A DNA stretch of 46,036 bases from an uncultured Cardiobacterium sp. (lineage in GTDB: Bacteria; Pseudomonadota; Gammaproteobacteria; Cardiobacteriales; Cardiobacteriaceae): NCBI RefSeq assembly GCF_938028825.1, contig NZ_CALIZP010000047.1, forward strand, positions 1-46,036. The letters are read 5' to 3'. The translations under genes were made by a program, and so were the position numbers. Every line of letters begins with the position of its first letter. Within the stretch, counting starts at the first letter, position 1. Positions 25,030-34,099 of this stretch are shown in pieces. The notes below the pieces were generated by a model that saw only the letters and a list, made by a program, of their open reading frames with translations, had not been told where the DNA came from and did not search any database.

Positions 25030-25833
25030 ATGAAATATGGCAGAAATATCGGCGTGTTCATCCTTTTCTTATTCACGATTTTAACTGCTTCGGCACAAGA
25101 CGAAGGGAAAAAGGATGCAGTGCCTTACAAAGAACTGAAAAAGCATATCCCCGCTGAATGCAAAGGGCTGCATAAGGTGAAGGATATTGATGATTTGATA
25201 TTGCAGATGTACGAAAATCTGGATAGTCGTTGTCTCTTTATAGTTCCCGATAATGTGTTGGAAAAAACCTGGGGCATACCCGTGCTGGATTATGACACAG
25301 ATGCCAAAAGCGAAGCATCCATAAAGAGAGCAAAAGAGATTGAGGGTGATATTGATGATGGTACCAACGATGTCATTTACGCAAATCGTTTCCACGACTG
25401 TTATCAAGGCAGAATGATGTGTTTTATAATTAACACCACTACTCACTATGAAAGGCTTTTGCCTGAAGCCAGAATCCTTACGGGCTCAATAGATAAAGGG
25501 GAGTTCCCTAAATTATTACCTTTGCCCCAAGTCATCCGGGATCAGCCTAAGTACGATGAGTTTAAAATACGTGAGCAGCAGGCAAAAAATGGCATATATA
25601 AAAGGATCAAAGGTTCGCCGGCAGCACACGGGGCGCCGTACAATGGACTCAAGTTATACATACCGTCCCCGACCTCTTATGACGTCCATTCCTTGTATTA
25701 TTGGCTGAATCATGACAAGAGTGATGATAAGCTCGTACTAATGCTAGAAACAAGTTACTTGCCATTGGTTAAAATTTGTCTTGTTGATTCTGCAAAAATT
25801 TTAAAGGATAAAGAACTATTTTTTTTCTGTTAA
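25030..25833 (+). CDS. Secreted protein of unknown function, upstream of the RTX gene
   Basis: 267 residues, AT-rich. It begins with a clear Sec signal peptide (MKYGRNIGVFILFLFTILTASAQ, cut near Ala-Gln) and the remainder is hydrophilic with four scattered Cys; no family is recognised. The last codons pass through an eight-T run and end FFFC. It is 81 bases before the ATG of the RTX gene and only 15 before that gene's likely original start, in the same reading frame, so the two are probably co-transcribed. Partner or immunity-like roles are possible but unsupported. Confidence 0.7.
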   Translation: MKYGRNIGVFILFLFTILTASAQDEGKKDAVPYKELKKHIPAECKGLHKVKDIDDLILQMYENLDSRCLFIVPDNVLEKTWGIPVLDYDTDAKSEASIKRAKEIEGDIDDGTNDVIYANRFHDCYQGRMMCFIINTTTHYERLLPEARILTGSIDKGEFPKLLPLPQVIRDQPKYDEFKIREQQAKNGIYKRIKGSPAAHGAPYNGLKLYIPSPTSYDVHSLYYWLNHDKSDDKLVLMLETSYLPLVKICLVDSAKILKDKELFFFC

Positions 25834-25836
25834 ATT

Positions 25837-25851
25837 AGGAGAGACTACATA
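25837..25851 (+). promoter_or_regulatory. Strong ribosome site facing an ATA codon at the RTX gene
   Basis: AGGAGAG at 25837-25843 is placed ideally for a start codon at 25849, where the sequence is ATA. From there the frame is open into the RTX protein (NNKPLVSYGPYPANATLSSL, then the ATG at 25915). The ATG at 25915 has no such site, so the native start was probably 25849. Confidence 0.55.
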
Positions 25852-25914
25852 AATAACAAACCGCTCGTATCGTATGGTCCATATCCAGCAAACGCCACGC
25901 TGAGTTCACTTGTT

Positions 25915-28900
25915 ATGACGGAGTTTCGTAAAGCGTTTGAAGGGGCAAGGATTTCCTTTGATTTAATTCAAAAATCTCCAACCTTGGTAGGGATGCTGAA
26001 TGATTTTGCAAATAAAGGCGGAAAAATTAAATATGATGCTAAACTTAAGACAAGCTTGTATCTTGATGGCGTCGTTACCCTGGCTGAGGGAGTAGCCATA
26101 CAGACTCTGGCGCATGAAGTTGGTCATGGTATTGGGAAATATCAGCAATATGGCAATGATAAAACGGCAGCCAATTATGCCTTGCAGATGACAGTAGCTG
26201 AAGCAGAAGCTTTTTTTTATCAATATGTAGTCGCCCGTGAACTCACAGAAAACGGTGCAGGTAATTTTGGGTTTAGTTATAAGAACAGTCTTAGAACTTG
26301 GGAGGATAATGCAACTGGAATTTTGCAAGATGCACATGGAAACCCTATTCCTAAAGACAAGGCAATTAAAGATATTGAGACTATTATCAAAAGAGAAATA
26401 CTAAATAATCCGATTTATCTCAAAGACCGTAGTAATTTCGATTATTCTCAGGCCTTTATAAAACTTGCGGAACGTAGTGGTGTCACATTTTCAAGTGGAT
26501 GGCAAAGCCCCGAGAATATGGAATTGACTTATGACGAGCTTAGTAAACTGGAGATTTTAGCAGACGATAGTGATAGAAAGCTAAAAAATTCATACAAAGA
26601 AGCCATGTCTTTGGTATATCCTGGCGAGAGCAATGATAGTGTAGAGCTTTTTAAAATCGAAAATTCTGGTCTTGCTTATGCAAGCAATAGAAGTACGTAT
26701 CATATCAGATCATTAACCAACAGGGCTAATAATTTCTATGGTGACCCAAGTAATGATGACATAGTTGAAACTATTGTAAATCATCATGAAGGTGGCACGC
26801 CGCTTGCCAAAAAGACAGGTAATGGAGACCTGCTGTATGGCGGCGGTGGGGAGGATATTATTATTGGTAACTCCGGCTATGACATTATCTTGGGTGCTAC
26901 GGGTAAGGATATCTTGGACGGCAGGGGAGGTAATGACGTCCTCAGTGGTGGCGAAGATCATGACATCTATTATATCAAGGATAAAGACATTGTTATTGAT
27001 AATGACCTGGATGGCGAAATCTTCTTTGGCACTAAGGATGATGCAGAGCGGGTTCAGTACTTTATAAAAAAAGACGATAACACATGGTATAGCTCAGATG
27101 AAGATGGCAAAAAAGATGATAAGTTTGCCGCTTATCGAGTGGGAAATGATTTAAAAATATGGTCTCTCAGTAACCCTGAAGATATTGCCGTTATCAAAAA
27201 ATATTTTCGAGCAGACTTAAATAGTCAAAACGAGAATACAAAAGCTTGGACAGGGGAAGGGAGAGGTTCTCTGGGTCTGAAAGTCGTTGAAGAAAAGAAA
27301 GAAGAGCCCCAACAACCCGAAGAAATCAAATGGGATCCCGATCACAGCAGTGACAATACCTTCTACTCTTATGATGCCGGTGGTGCTTCTTCCGGAGTAC
27401 GTGTACGCGGCAGTGATTCGGCTTCTTCACAATTTGCGGGCAGTGCTTATGCCGATATTTTTGCGACCGGTAACGGCAAGCTGCATTACGTCAATACCGC
27501 CGGTGGTGATGATACGGTTATCGGCGGTCAAGGCCGCGAATTTGTCAGAGCCGGTGACAATAAACATGTATCCCCGAATGCGGATAATAAATGGCGTGAC
27601 CGCGATATTGTCTCCGGCGGTCCCAATACCGACATTATCAGCGGTGGTGGTGGTAATGATACGTTGTGGGCAGATGAATATGAAAACTATACCTATAATA
27701 TTCCCGTGCCTTATGGCAAGAATGACTGGCGTGGTGACTGGATTAGTGGTCAATACAATAATGACACCATCCATGGCAGCAACAGGGAAGATTTGCTCTT
27801 TGGCGGCGAAGGCAATGACACCATTTCCGGCGGTGCCGGCAAAGATATTATTTTTGGCGATGCCGATTATTTGCCTACTTCCCGTCCAACCATGCTGGAA
27901 GGCAAAGAAGTCAACTGGGGAACGAACTCGACATACGGTGCCGGTGTCGGCATTCCCGACCACATGACTTTTGAATGGGAAAAAAGGAGTAACCCCATCC
28001 AACCGGAAAAGGAAGGGGAATATGCAGATTTTGGCGAGACGCGTATCGTGCTGAAAAAAGGCATTCGCTGGCGTGTCAAAAATCATGAACAGATTGATGC
28101 CAAAGGCAGCTATGACGACACCATTGATGGTGGCGCGGGTAATGACCGGATAGATGCCCAGCGTGGTAATGACACCATCACCGGCGGCACGGGCAGCGAC
28201 TATATGCACGGTGGCAAAGGGGCGGATAGCTATCTTATCCGCCGTGCAGACCTGCGTCCCGAGGAAGATGGCGATGCCGTCCCCACTGACACTATTGATG
28301 ATGACGGCATGGGTGAGCGGGTATCCAATGGCAGTCCTGATGCCGTTTATCTGGACGGGCAAAATATGGCTACCATGCAATGGGTGGGTGATGGCAACGA
28401 CAAGATTTGGAACACCGCTGATGGCTGGCGCATCAGCTACAGCGGCTCGACCCTGCAAATCTCGCATAAAGACGAAGCCGGCAAAATCAACGTGCTGAAC
28501 TTCGCCAACGGCGATTACGGCCTGCATCTCTCCGGTCTGCCGGACGGCGGCGATAACCCGCCGCAACCGGATGATCCCAATCCGCCGACGCCGCCCACTC
28601 CACCGACCACAAAAAGACCGCCGCAGGCAGGCAAAGCAGTCGCTGCGCAGAGAGTGGACGAAAAAAGCCCGCTCAATTTCGCCTTGCCGGATAATGCCTT
28701 TACCAATCCCGACAACGTAGCCCTCAGCTACACTGCCACCCTCGCCGACGGCAAAGCCCTGCCCGAATGGCTGCACTTTGACGCAGAAAAACGCATTTTC
28801 AGCGGCACGCCGGACAATGACGACGTGGGCAATCTCTCCATCCGCGTGACTGCGAATGACGGCAAAGGTGGCAGTGCTGCGCAAGACTTCGCGCTGGAAG

Positions 28901-30600
28901 TGGTGAACGTCAACGACGCGCCGCAGGTCGGCACGGCACTGGCCGAACAGCAGGGTACGGGCGGCAAACCGTGGCAATACCGCCTGCCGGCGGATGCCTT
29001 CCGCGACATCGACAAAGGCGACACGCTAACCCTCAGCGCGAAATTGGATAATGGTCAGCCGCTGCCCTCATGGCTCAAATTCGACAGCAAAACCGGACAA
29101 TTCAGCGCTACCTTGCCAAAAGAAGCCAAAGCCAGCACCTACCGCATCGCCGTAACCGCGACCGACAAAGCGGGTGCGCAAGCGAGGCAGGCGTTTAATC
29201 TGACGATAGCCGCCGTGCCCCTCAACCGGATTCAGGGGACAGTGGGCAATGATAATTTGCAGGGCACGGATGGCGCAGACCACATCAGCGGAAATGCCGG
29301 TAATGACCGACTGGATGGCAAAGATGGCAATGACATTATTGAGGGTGGACCTGGTCATGACTCGCTCGCCGGCGGAAAAGGTGATGATATTTACCGTTTC
29401 AGCGGGCAATTCGGTAATGACGGTATTTATAACTTCGATATTGCTAATTATGACTACCGTACTGATCGCTGCGATATTATTGAATTTACCGACCGCAAGC
29501 GCAGCGATGTCACTATCATGCGTATCGGGAATAATTTATCGCTGCGAACCCAGGATGGGCAGAGTGTTGCGGTATATGACAATTTCTCCAATAAAGGAAA
29601 AAACAGTCATTACATCAACTTTATCCGTTTCTCGGATATGACATTATCTGCCGACGATATCAAAGCCATATTGCAAAATGGCACTTCCGACGATGATCAC
29701 CTTTATGCCAAGCCTGAAGGTAGTGTGCTGTATGCCGGTGCCGGTAATGACACCATCATCGGCAATATCGGCAACGACAACCTTTTTGGTGAAGAGGGTA
29801 ACGATACATTGAGCGGCAATGCGGGTGACGATTATCTGCGCGGCGAAGATGGTGATGACAAGCTCTACGGCGATGCCGGAAAAGATTTCCTTGATGGCGG
29901 CGACGGGAATGACAAATTGTACGGCGGTGCAGATAATGATCGTCTCTTCGGCGATAGCGGCAACGATGCGCTATTTGGCGGCGATGGCGATGATGACCTC
30001 GATGGCAGTTTGGGTGATGACCTGCTTTATGGTGAAGCGGGTAATGACAAACTGTTTGGCAGTATTGGCAATGACACCCTCAATGGCAGCGAGGGCAATG
30101 ACAAACTATCGGGCTATGAAGGTAACGATATTTACCGGTTTGATGGCGATTTTGGACAAGATATTGTTCAAAACAAGAGTAATCAAAATATGCTGTTCGG
30201 CAGCCAATACGACCGCATTGATTTCACAGATCTGCAACAGCAAGACCTGATTTTCCGCAGGGTCGGCGACAACCTGCTGCTTGTCAGTAAAAAACGTGCC
30301 AACAATCAGGTCACGGTATTGGATCATTTCCGCGATAACGGAAAAACCGCCGCGCGCATTGATGAAATCCGCTTCGCCGACGGCAGTACGCTGGATTACG
30401 ACGCGATTAACAAGCTGGTGCAGAGCAACAATAACCCACCGCGCGCCAACCTCGTGCAAGACCGCTATGCGGCGGAAGCCGCACGGCAGGCACAGGTGCT
30501 GACGCAGGCGATGGCGGCATCCGGCGCGCAACCGCTGGATAACCTGATGACGCCGGATAATCCGCCGGTGCCGCCGCTTTTGCCGAATCTCAAGCCGTAA
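25915..30600 (+). CDS. Large RTX calcium-binding protein with N-terminal HEVGH motif
   Basis: 1,561 residues from ATG 25915. Domains by residue: 1-290, a unique region with LAHEVGHGIGKY (HExxH at 67-71) and acidic residues at 96 and 98 that could supply a third zinc ligand; about 300-350, a first RTX nonapeptide block (GGxGxDxxx); 500-770, a second, spaced block; 900-1100, two cadherin/Ig-like (CADG/He_PIG) domains; 1106-1160, a third block; 1266-1406, a long fourth block. After blocks three and four come beta-roll capping domains of the HCBP-related type. There is no Sec signal, as expected for type I secretion. Metalloprotease activity is inferred from one motif. Base composition shifts: the first half is AT-rich, while 28430-29220 is GC-rich like the host, suggesting a mosaic gene. 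Confidence 0.88.
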   Translation: MTEFRKAFEGARISFDLIQKSPTLVGMLNDFANKGGKIKYDAKLKTSLYLDGVVTLAEGVAIQTLAHEVGHGIGKYQQYGNDKTAANYALQMTVAEAEAFFYQYVVARELTENGAGNFGFSYKNSLRTWEDNATGILQDAHGNPIPKDKAIKDIETIIKREILNNPIYLKDRSNFDYSQAFIKLAERSGVTFSSGWQSPENMELTYDELSKLEILADDSDRKLKNSYKEAMSLVYPGESNDSVELFKIENSGLAYASNRSTYHIRSLTNRANNFYGDPSNDDIVETIVNHHEGGTPLAKKTGNGDLLYGGGGEDIIIGNSGYDIILGATGKDILDGRGGNDVLSGGEDHDIYYIKDKDIVIDNDLDGEIFFGTKDDAERVQYFIKKDDNTWYSSDEDGKKDDKFAAYRVGNDLKIWSLSNPEDIAVIKKYFRADLNSQNENTKAWTGEGRGSLGLKVVEEKKEEPQQPEEIKWDPDHSSDNTFYSYDAGGASSGVRVRGSDSASSQFAGSAYADIFATGNGKLHYVNTAGGDDTVIGGQGREFVRAGDNKHVSPNADNKWRDRDIVSGGPNTDIISGGGGNDTLWADEYENYTYNIPVPYGKNDWRGDWISGQYNNDTIHGSNREDLLFGGEGNDTISGGAGKDIIFGDADYLPTSRPTMLEGKEVNWGTNSTYGAGVGIPDHMTFEWEKRSNPIQPEKEGEYADFGETRIVLKKGIRWRVKNHEQIDAKGSYDDTIDGGAGNDRIDAQRGNDTITGGTGSDYMHGGKGADSYLIRRADLRPEEDGDAVPTDTIDDDGMGERVSNGSPDAVYLDGQNMATMQWVGDGNDKIWNTADGWRISYSGSTLQISHKDEAGKINVLNFANGDYGLHLSGLPDGGDNPPQPDDPNPPTPPTPPTTKRPPQAGKAVAAQRVDEKSPLNFALPDNAFTNPDNVALSYTATLADGKALPEWLHFDAEKRIFSGTPDNDDVGNLSIRVTANDGKGGSAAQDFALEVVNVNDAPQVGTALAEQQGTGGKPWQYRLPADAFRDIDKGDTLTLSAKLDNGQPLPSWLKFDSKTGQFSATLPKEAKASTYRIAVTATDKAGAQARQAFNLTIAAVPLNRIQGTVGNDNLQGTDGADHISGNAGNDRLDGKDGNDIIEGGPGHDSLAGGKGDDIYRFSGQFGNDGIYNFDIANYDYRTDRCDIIEFTDRKRSDVTIMRIGNNLSLRTQDGQSVAVYDNFSNKGKNSHYINFIRFSDMTLSADDIKAILQNGTSDDDHLYAKPEGSVLYAGAGNDTIIGNIGNDNLFGEEGNDTLSGNAGDDYLRGEDGDDKLYGDAGKDFLDGGDGNDKLYGGADNDRLFGDSGNDALFGGDGDDDLDGSLGDDLLYGEAGNDKLFGSIGNDTLNGSEGNDKLSGYEGNDIYRFDGDFGQDIVQNKSNQNMLFGSQYDRIDFTDLQQQDLIFRRVGDNLLLVSKKRANNQVTVLDHFRDNGKTAARIDEIRFADGSTLDYDAINKLVQSNNNPPRANLVQDRYAAEAARQAQVLTQAMAASGAQPLDNLMTPDNPPVPPLLPNLKP

Positions 30601-30607
30601 TGGCGGA

Positions 30608-30640
30608 AGCAAGCGACCCGTAAGGGTCGCTTCGTTTTTT
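30608..30640 (+). terminator. Rho-independent terminator after the RTX gene
   Basis: The stem AAGCGACCC/GGGTCGCTT around GTAA is followed by CGTTTTTT, directly after the RTX stop. It separates the RTX gene from the broken transporter gene. Confidence 0.8.
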
Positions 30641-30712
30641 CGCTTGCCCTTGCCACTGCCCGCCTTTTCCCCGAAAATTCCACGCCTTTCCACACGTGAT
30701 AAAAGGATTGCC

Positions 30713-31535
30713 ATGACTCAACCACCTGTCACCACGCCGCCTGTGCCCGATGCGGGCAATGCCCCGCCGCCCGCGCCCGCCCTGAACGCCCTGCTCATCA
30801 TGGCGCATGTGCATGGTGTGGCGGCAAGCGGCGGCGATTTGCTGCACCGTTTTGCCGCCAACGGGCGCGATTTGCAGCAGGAGGAGTGGTTGCTTGCCGC
30901 CCGTCATCTCGGCCTGAAAGCGCGCCTCGTTTCGCGCGCGGCGTCGCGCCTGCACCTGCTCGCCCTGCCCGCGCTGGTGTGGCGTGAGGACGGGCAGCAT
31001 TTCATTCTGGCGCGGATTGAGGGCGAGCAATTTTTGATTCAGGATTTGGTGACGGGCAAAGCGCTGCATTTGTCGGCGGCGGAATTTGCCGCGCGTTATT
31101 CCGGCAAATTGATTCTTGTCGCTTCGCGCGCCTCGGTCTTGGGTTCGCTCGCCAAATTCGATTTCACCTGGTTCATTCCGGCGGTGATTAAATACCGCCG
31201 GATTTTTTTGGAGGTGCTGGCGGTTTCGGTCGTCATTCAGTTGTTTGCCCTGATTACGCCGCTCTTTTTTCAGGTGGTGATGGACAAGGTGTTGGTGCAT
31301 CGCGGTTTCAGTACGCTGGATGTGATTACCGTCGCTTTTATTGTCGTTACCTTGTTCGAGGTGGTTCTCGGCGGCCTGCGCACTTATATTTTTGCCCAAT
31401 ACGACCAGCCGGATTGATGTGGAATTGGGCGCGCGGTTGTACCGCCATTTGCTGCAATTGCCGATTGCTTATTTCGAGCAGCGCCGTGTCGGCGATACGG
31501 TGGCGCGGGTGATGCTTGACACTGTTAAGGCCTAA
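30713..31535 (+). pseudogene. Broken HlyB-type type I secretion ABC transporter
   Basis: Starts at ATG 30713 with an AAAAGGA ribosome site. It encodes a C39-like domain without the catalytic Cys (about residues 20-145), then the first membrane helices of an HlyB-type exporter (FFQVVMDKVLVHRG). At about 31398 one extra base moves the frame: frame one stops at 31417 after YDQPD, while the next frame continues as TTSRIDVELGARLYRHLL and RRVGDTVARV. The homology ends near 31530, where the inverted-repeat element starts and supplies a TAA. The remaining helices and the whole ATPase domain are missing, so no active exporter can be made. Confidence 0.85.
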
Positions 31536-31884
31536 TATAGCTAATCATCTTGTTTTTTAACGGCATTGATGCCAAGCTTATCGCATCTACGCAGTATTCA
31601 GGGAAAGTTTGTATGAAAGATTAAGAGCATTAGCTACAGTATTTACAAACCCGGTTTTATTTCTTGGGATTGGTCTTCATACACGACAAAAAAATGAAAC
31701 CCGCTGAAAAATATAGCAAAGTGCAAGTTTTACGAAGACGCACGCCATGCCAAACTTCAGCGGGTTTTCCGACATCTTATAGCTAATGCTCTTAATCCTT
31801 CATACAAATCCAACCTGAATGCTGCGTAAATGCGGCAAGTTTGGCATCAATGCTGTATGAAGAAACAAGCTAATTAGCTATATT
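31534..31884. mobile_element. 351-bp MITE-like element with ~105-bp inverted arms
   Basis: The left arm 31534-31636 and right arm 31780-31884 are inverted copies, about 80 percent alike by eye (AATATAGCTAAT at both outer ends). The centre holds a second hairpin (AACCCGCTGAA at 31696 with TTCAGCGGGTT at 31755). A further inverted pair, 31653-31695 and 31912-31956 (GTCGTGTA, GAAGACCAATCCCAAGAA), reaches beyond the right arm. There is no transposase gene. It sits exactly at the point where the HlyB-type gene stops. Confidence 0.65.
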
Positions 31885-32044
31885 GGCGGTCAGGGAGAAA
31901 ACGGGATGAAGGATTTTTTTTGTCGTGTACGAAGACCAATCCCAAGAATTAAAACGATGTCCGCAGGGCGGGTGGTCGCCCGCCATCCGCATGGTTTCGG
32001 CGGGCGACCGCCCGCCCTGCGGCAAGTTGTTTTTGATTTTGGTA
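31885..32044. other. Repeat-rich spacer between the element and cysJ
   Basis: It holds the outer copy of the GAAGACCAATCCC repeat and then a very strong GC hairpin (31961-32022). No gene is seen. Confidence 0.6.
31961..32022. repeat. Strong GC-rich hairpin downstream of cysJ
   Basis: The arms 31961-31984 and 31999-32022 pair at 23 of 24 positions (CCGCAGGGCGGG with CCCGCCCTGCGG) around a 14-base loop. It lies 22 bases beyond the stop of leftward cysJ. It has no clean T-run, so it may be a REP-like repeat that stabilises the cysJ transcript rather than a classic terminator. Confidence 0.65.
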
Positions 32045-33844
32045 TCAGTACACATCCCGCTGGTAGCGGCGTTCTGTGCGCAGGTTGTCGAGGTATTCTT
32101 CCGCATCGTCCGCGCTCATGCCGCCTTCGCGGGCGATGGCGTCGATGAGGGCGTGTTCGACATCGCGCGCCATGCGCGCCGCGTCGCCGCAGACGTACAC
32201 ATGCGCGCCGCGTTGCAGCCACGCCCACAGCTCACCCGCGTTGTCGGCAATTTTGTGCTGCACGTATTCTTTTTCCGCACCCTGGCGGCTCCAGGCGAGG
32301 TCGGCGCGGGTGAGGATGCCGTCTTTGCGGTATTGCAGCCATTCGCTCTGGTAGAGGAAGTCGTCGGTGAAGCGGCGGTTGCCGAAGATGAGCCAGTTGT
32401 CGCCCGTGGCACCGGTGGCGGCGCGCGCCTGCATGAAGGCGCGGAAGGGGGCGACGCCGGTGCCCGCGCCGATCATGATGATGGGGGTTGCACCGTCTGC
32501 GGGCAGGCGGAAATTGGCGTTCGGTTCGATGAAGACGCGCACGGCGCCGCCTTCGGCGAGCCGCGTGCCGAGGTAGCCGGAAGCGGCGCCGGTGTAGTGG
32601 TTGCCGTGGTGGTCGTATTCGACGACGCCGACGGTGAGGTGCACTTCGTCGCCCACTTCGTCCTGGCTGGACGCGATGGAGTAGAGGCGCGGGGTCTGCG
32701 CGCGGAAGAGGGCGGCGAGGTCGGCGGCGGCGACGGGCGCGGGGTGTTCGGCGAGGATGCCGACCGGCGGAGTGGCGGCGAGGTAGGCGGTGAGCGCGTC
32801 GCGGTCGGCGGCGAGGGTTTGCAGCGCGTCGTTGCCGGTCAGCGCCGCGTATTGCTGCACGAATTGCGGGGTGCTCTGCGTGATGTCGCGCGCGTGGGTG
32901 AGCAGCCCGCGCAGCGGTTGGCCGTCCACCACGGCGTCGCCGTCCGCCCCGGTCAGTTGCAGGATTTCCTCGACCAGCGCCGGATCGTTTTCCGGCCAGA
33001 CGCCGAGGGCGTCGCCCGCCTGATAGGTGATGCCGCTGCCGCCGAGGTCGATTTCGATGTGGGCGACGTTTTTATCCGTCTGCCGCGCGGTGATTTTCTG
33101 CCGCGCGCCGAGGCTGGCGGTGAAGGGCTGTTCTTTGCTGTAAGTCGCGCCGGTGCCTGCGGCGGCGGTTGCCGCTGTCGCCGCCGCCCCGCCGGATGCA
33201 CCCGCGCTGCCACCGCCCAGGGCGGCGATGGTGGCAGCGGCGGCGTCAATCCAGGCGGTGGCAGTCGCCTGATAGTCGAGGTCGCAGATGCCGGGGTCGG
33301 CGAGGCGCGCCGCGCCGCATTGGCCGAGCAGGCGGTCGAAATCGCGCCCCGCCTGGCAGAAGTCGGGGTAGCTGGAATCGCCGAGGCCGAGCACGGCAAA
33401 GGCGAGATGATCGAGTTTCGGCGCTTTTTTGCCGTTCAGCAGTTTGTAGAGCGGTACCGCTTCTTCCGGCGGTTCGCCCTCGCCCTGGGTGGAGGTAACG
33501 ATGCAGACGATGTCTTCGTCGGCAAGCTGCTTCGGTTTGTAGTCGGCAGCGTGGACGTGCTGCACGGCAACCCCGGCGGCGGCAAGTTTGTCGGCGAGTT
33601 GCCCGGCGACTTTGCGCGCGTTGCCGGTCTGCGAGGCGGAGATGACGGTAACGCGGCGCGCCACCGGTGCGGCGGCAGGCGCTGCGGTTGCGGCAGCGGC
33701 GGCAGGAACGGGGGCGGCGGCGACTGCCCCGCCTTCGCTTTTCGCCCAGGCGTATCCGGCGAGGAAGGCGAGCTGTTGTGCGGAAAGGTGTTGTAGCTGC
33801 GCGAGCAGTTCGGGGGTCAGCGGTGTGTTCATGTGAATGCTCAT
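32045..33844 (-). CDS. cysJ: Assimilatory sulfite reductase (NADPH) flavoprotein subunit
   Basis: 599 residues, close in length and sequence to E. coli CysJ. An N-terminal flavodoxin domain (ISASQTGNA, STQGEGEPPEEA, GLGDSSY) is followed by an Ala/Gly-rich linker near 220-235, then the ferredoxin-reductase module with FAD motif RLYSIASS, NADPH motif GAGTGVAPFRAF and the terminal ERRYQRDVY. It passes electrons from NADPH through FAD and FMN to CysI. cysI and cysH are not next to it in this window. A second start at Met5 (33832) is possible. Confidence 0.95.
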   Translation of the reverse strand: MSIHMNTPLTPELLAQLQHLSAQQLAFLAGYAWAKSEGGAVAAAPVPAAAAATAAPAAAPVARRVTVISASQTGNARKVAGQLADKLAAAGVAVQHVHAADYKPKQLADEDIVCIVTSTQGEGEPPEEAVPLYKLLNGKKAPKLDHLAFAVLGLGDSSYPDFCQAGRDFDRLLGQCGAARLADPGICDLDYQATATAWIDAAAATIAALGGGSAGASGGAAATAATAAAGTGATYSKEQPFTASLGARQKITARQTDKNVAHIEIDLGGSGITYQAGDALGVWPENDPALVEEILQLTGADGDAVVDGQPLRGLLTHARDITQSTPQFVQQYAALTGNDALQTLAADRDALTAYLAATPPVGILAEHPAPVAAADLAALFRAQTPRLYSIASSQDEVGDEVHLTVGVVEYDHHGNHYTGAASGYLGTRLAEGGAVRVFIEPNANFRLPADGATPIIMIGAGTGVAPFRAFMQARAATGATGDNWLIFGNRRFTDDFLYQSEWLQYRKDGILTRADLAWSRQGAEKEYVQHKIADNAGELWAWLQRGAHVYVCGDAARMARDVEHALIDAIAREGGMSADDAEEYLDNLRTERRYQRDVY

Positions 33845-34034
33845 GATGATTGGACAATTTTCCTGCGTACTCTACCGATGCCGCGCGGTGAAGGGAAAGG
33901 CGGAATGGTTCGGCGGTGATGCGCTTTGGTTATAAGCGGCAGACGGGCTACCGCCCCTTCCCGCCGCCGGAAGGGGCGGTGTTGGGCAGCGCGTCCACCG
34001 CCGTTTTTATCGTCAAATATCTAAAAGCCGTAAA

Positions 34035-34085
34035 GGTGTTGCGCCGCCTTGCCGTATTGATTTGTCCTGTCTGCGGCGGCGGACT
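34035..34085. repeat. Diverged copy of the 2905-3009 element core
   Basis: GTGTTGCGCCGCCTTGCCGT and the following 30 bases resemble the centre of the 105-bp element at 2932-2982 (shared GCCGTA, TGT, CTGTCT blocks), without clear outer arms. It lies between cysJ and the lipoprotein gene. Confidence 0.5.
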
Positions 34086-34099
34086 ATACCGCTGCCGGA

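Noticed and set aside
25819..25826. Phase-variable T8 tract joining the secreted protein to the RTX protein
   Set aside because: Both genes are already in the same frame, so slippage would not join them; only stop read-through would. Eight T is also short for high-rate slippage.
27427..28977. 516-residue leftward frame inside the RTX gene
   Set aside because: Complement of Gly/Asp-rich repeat codons; the RTX repeats on the plus strand are unmistakable.
24437..31960. Prophage
   Set aside because: No integrase, capsid, portal, terminase or lysis genes are seen; the island looks like a repeat-flanked RTX module.
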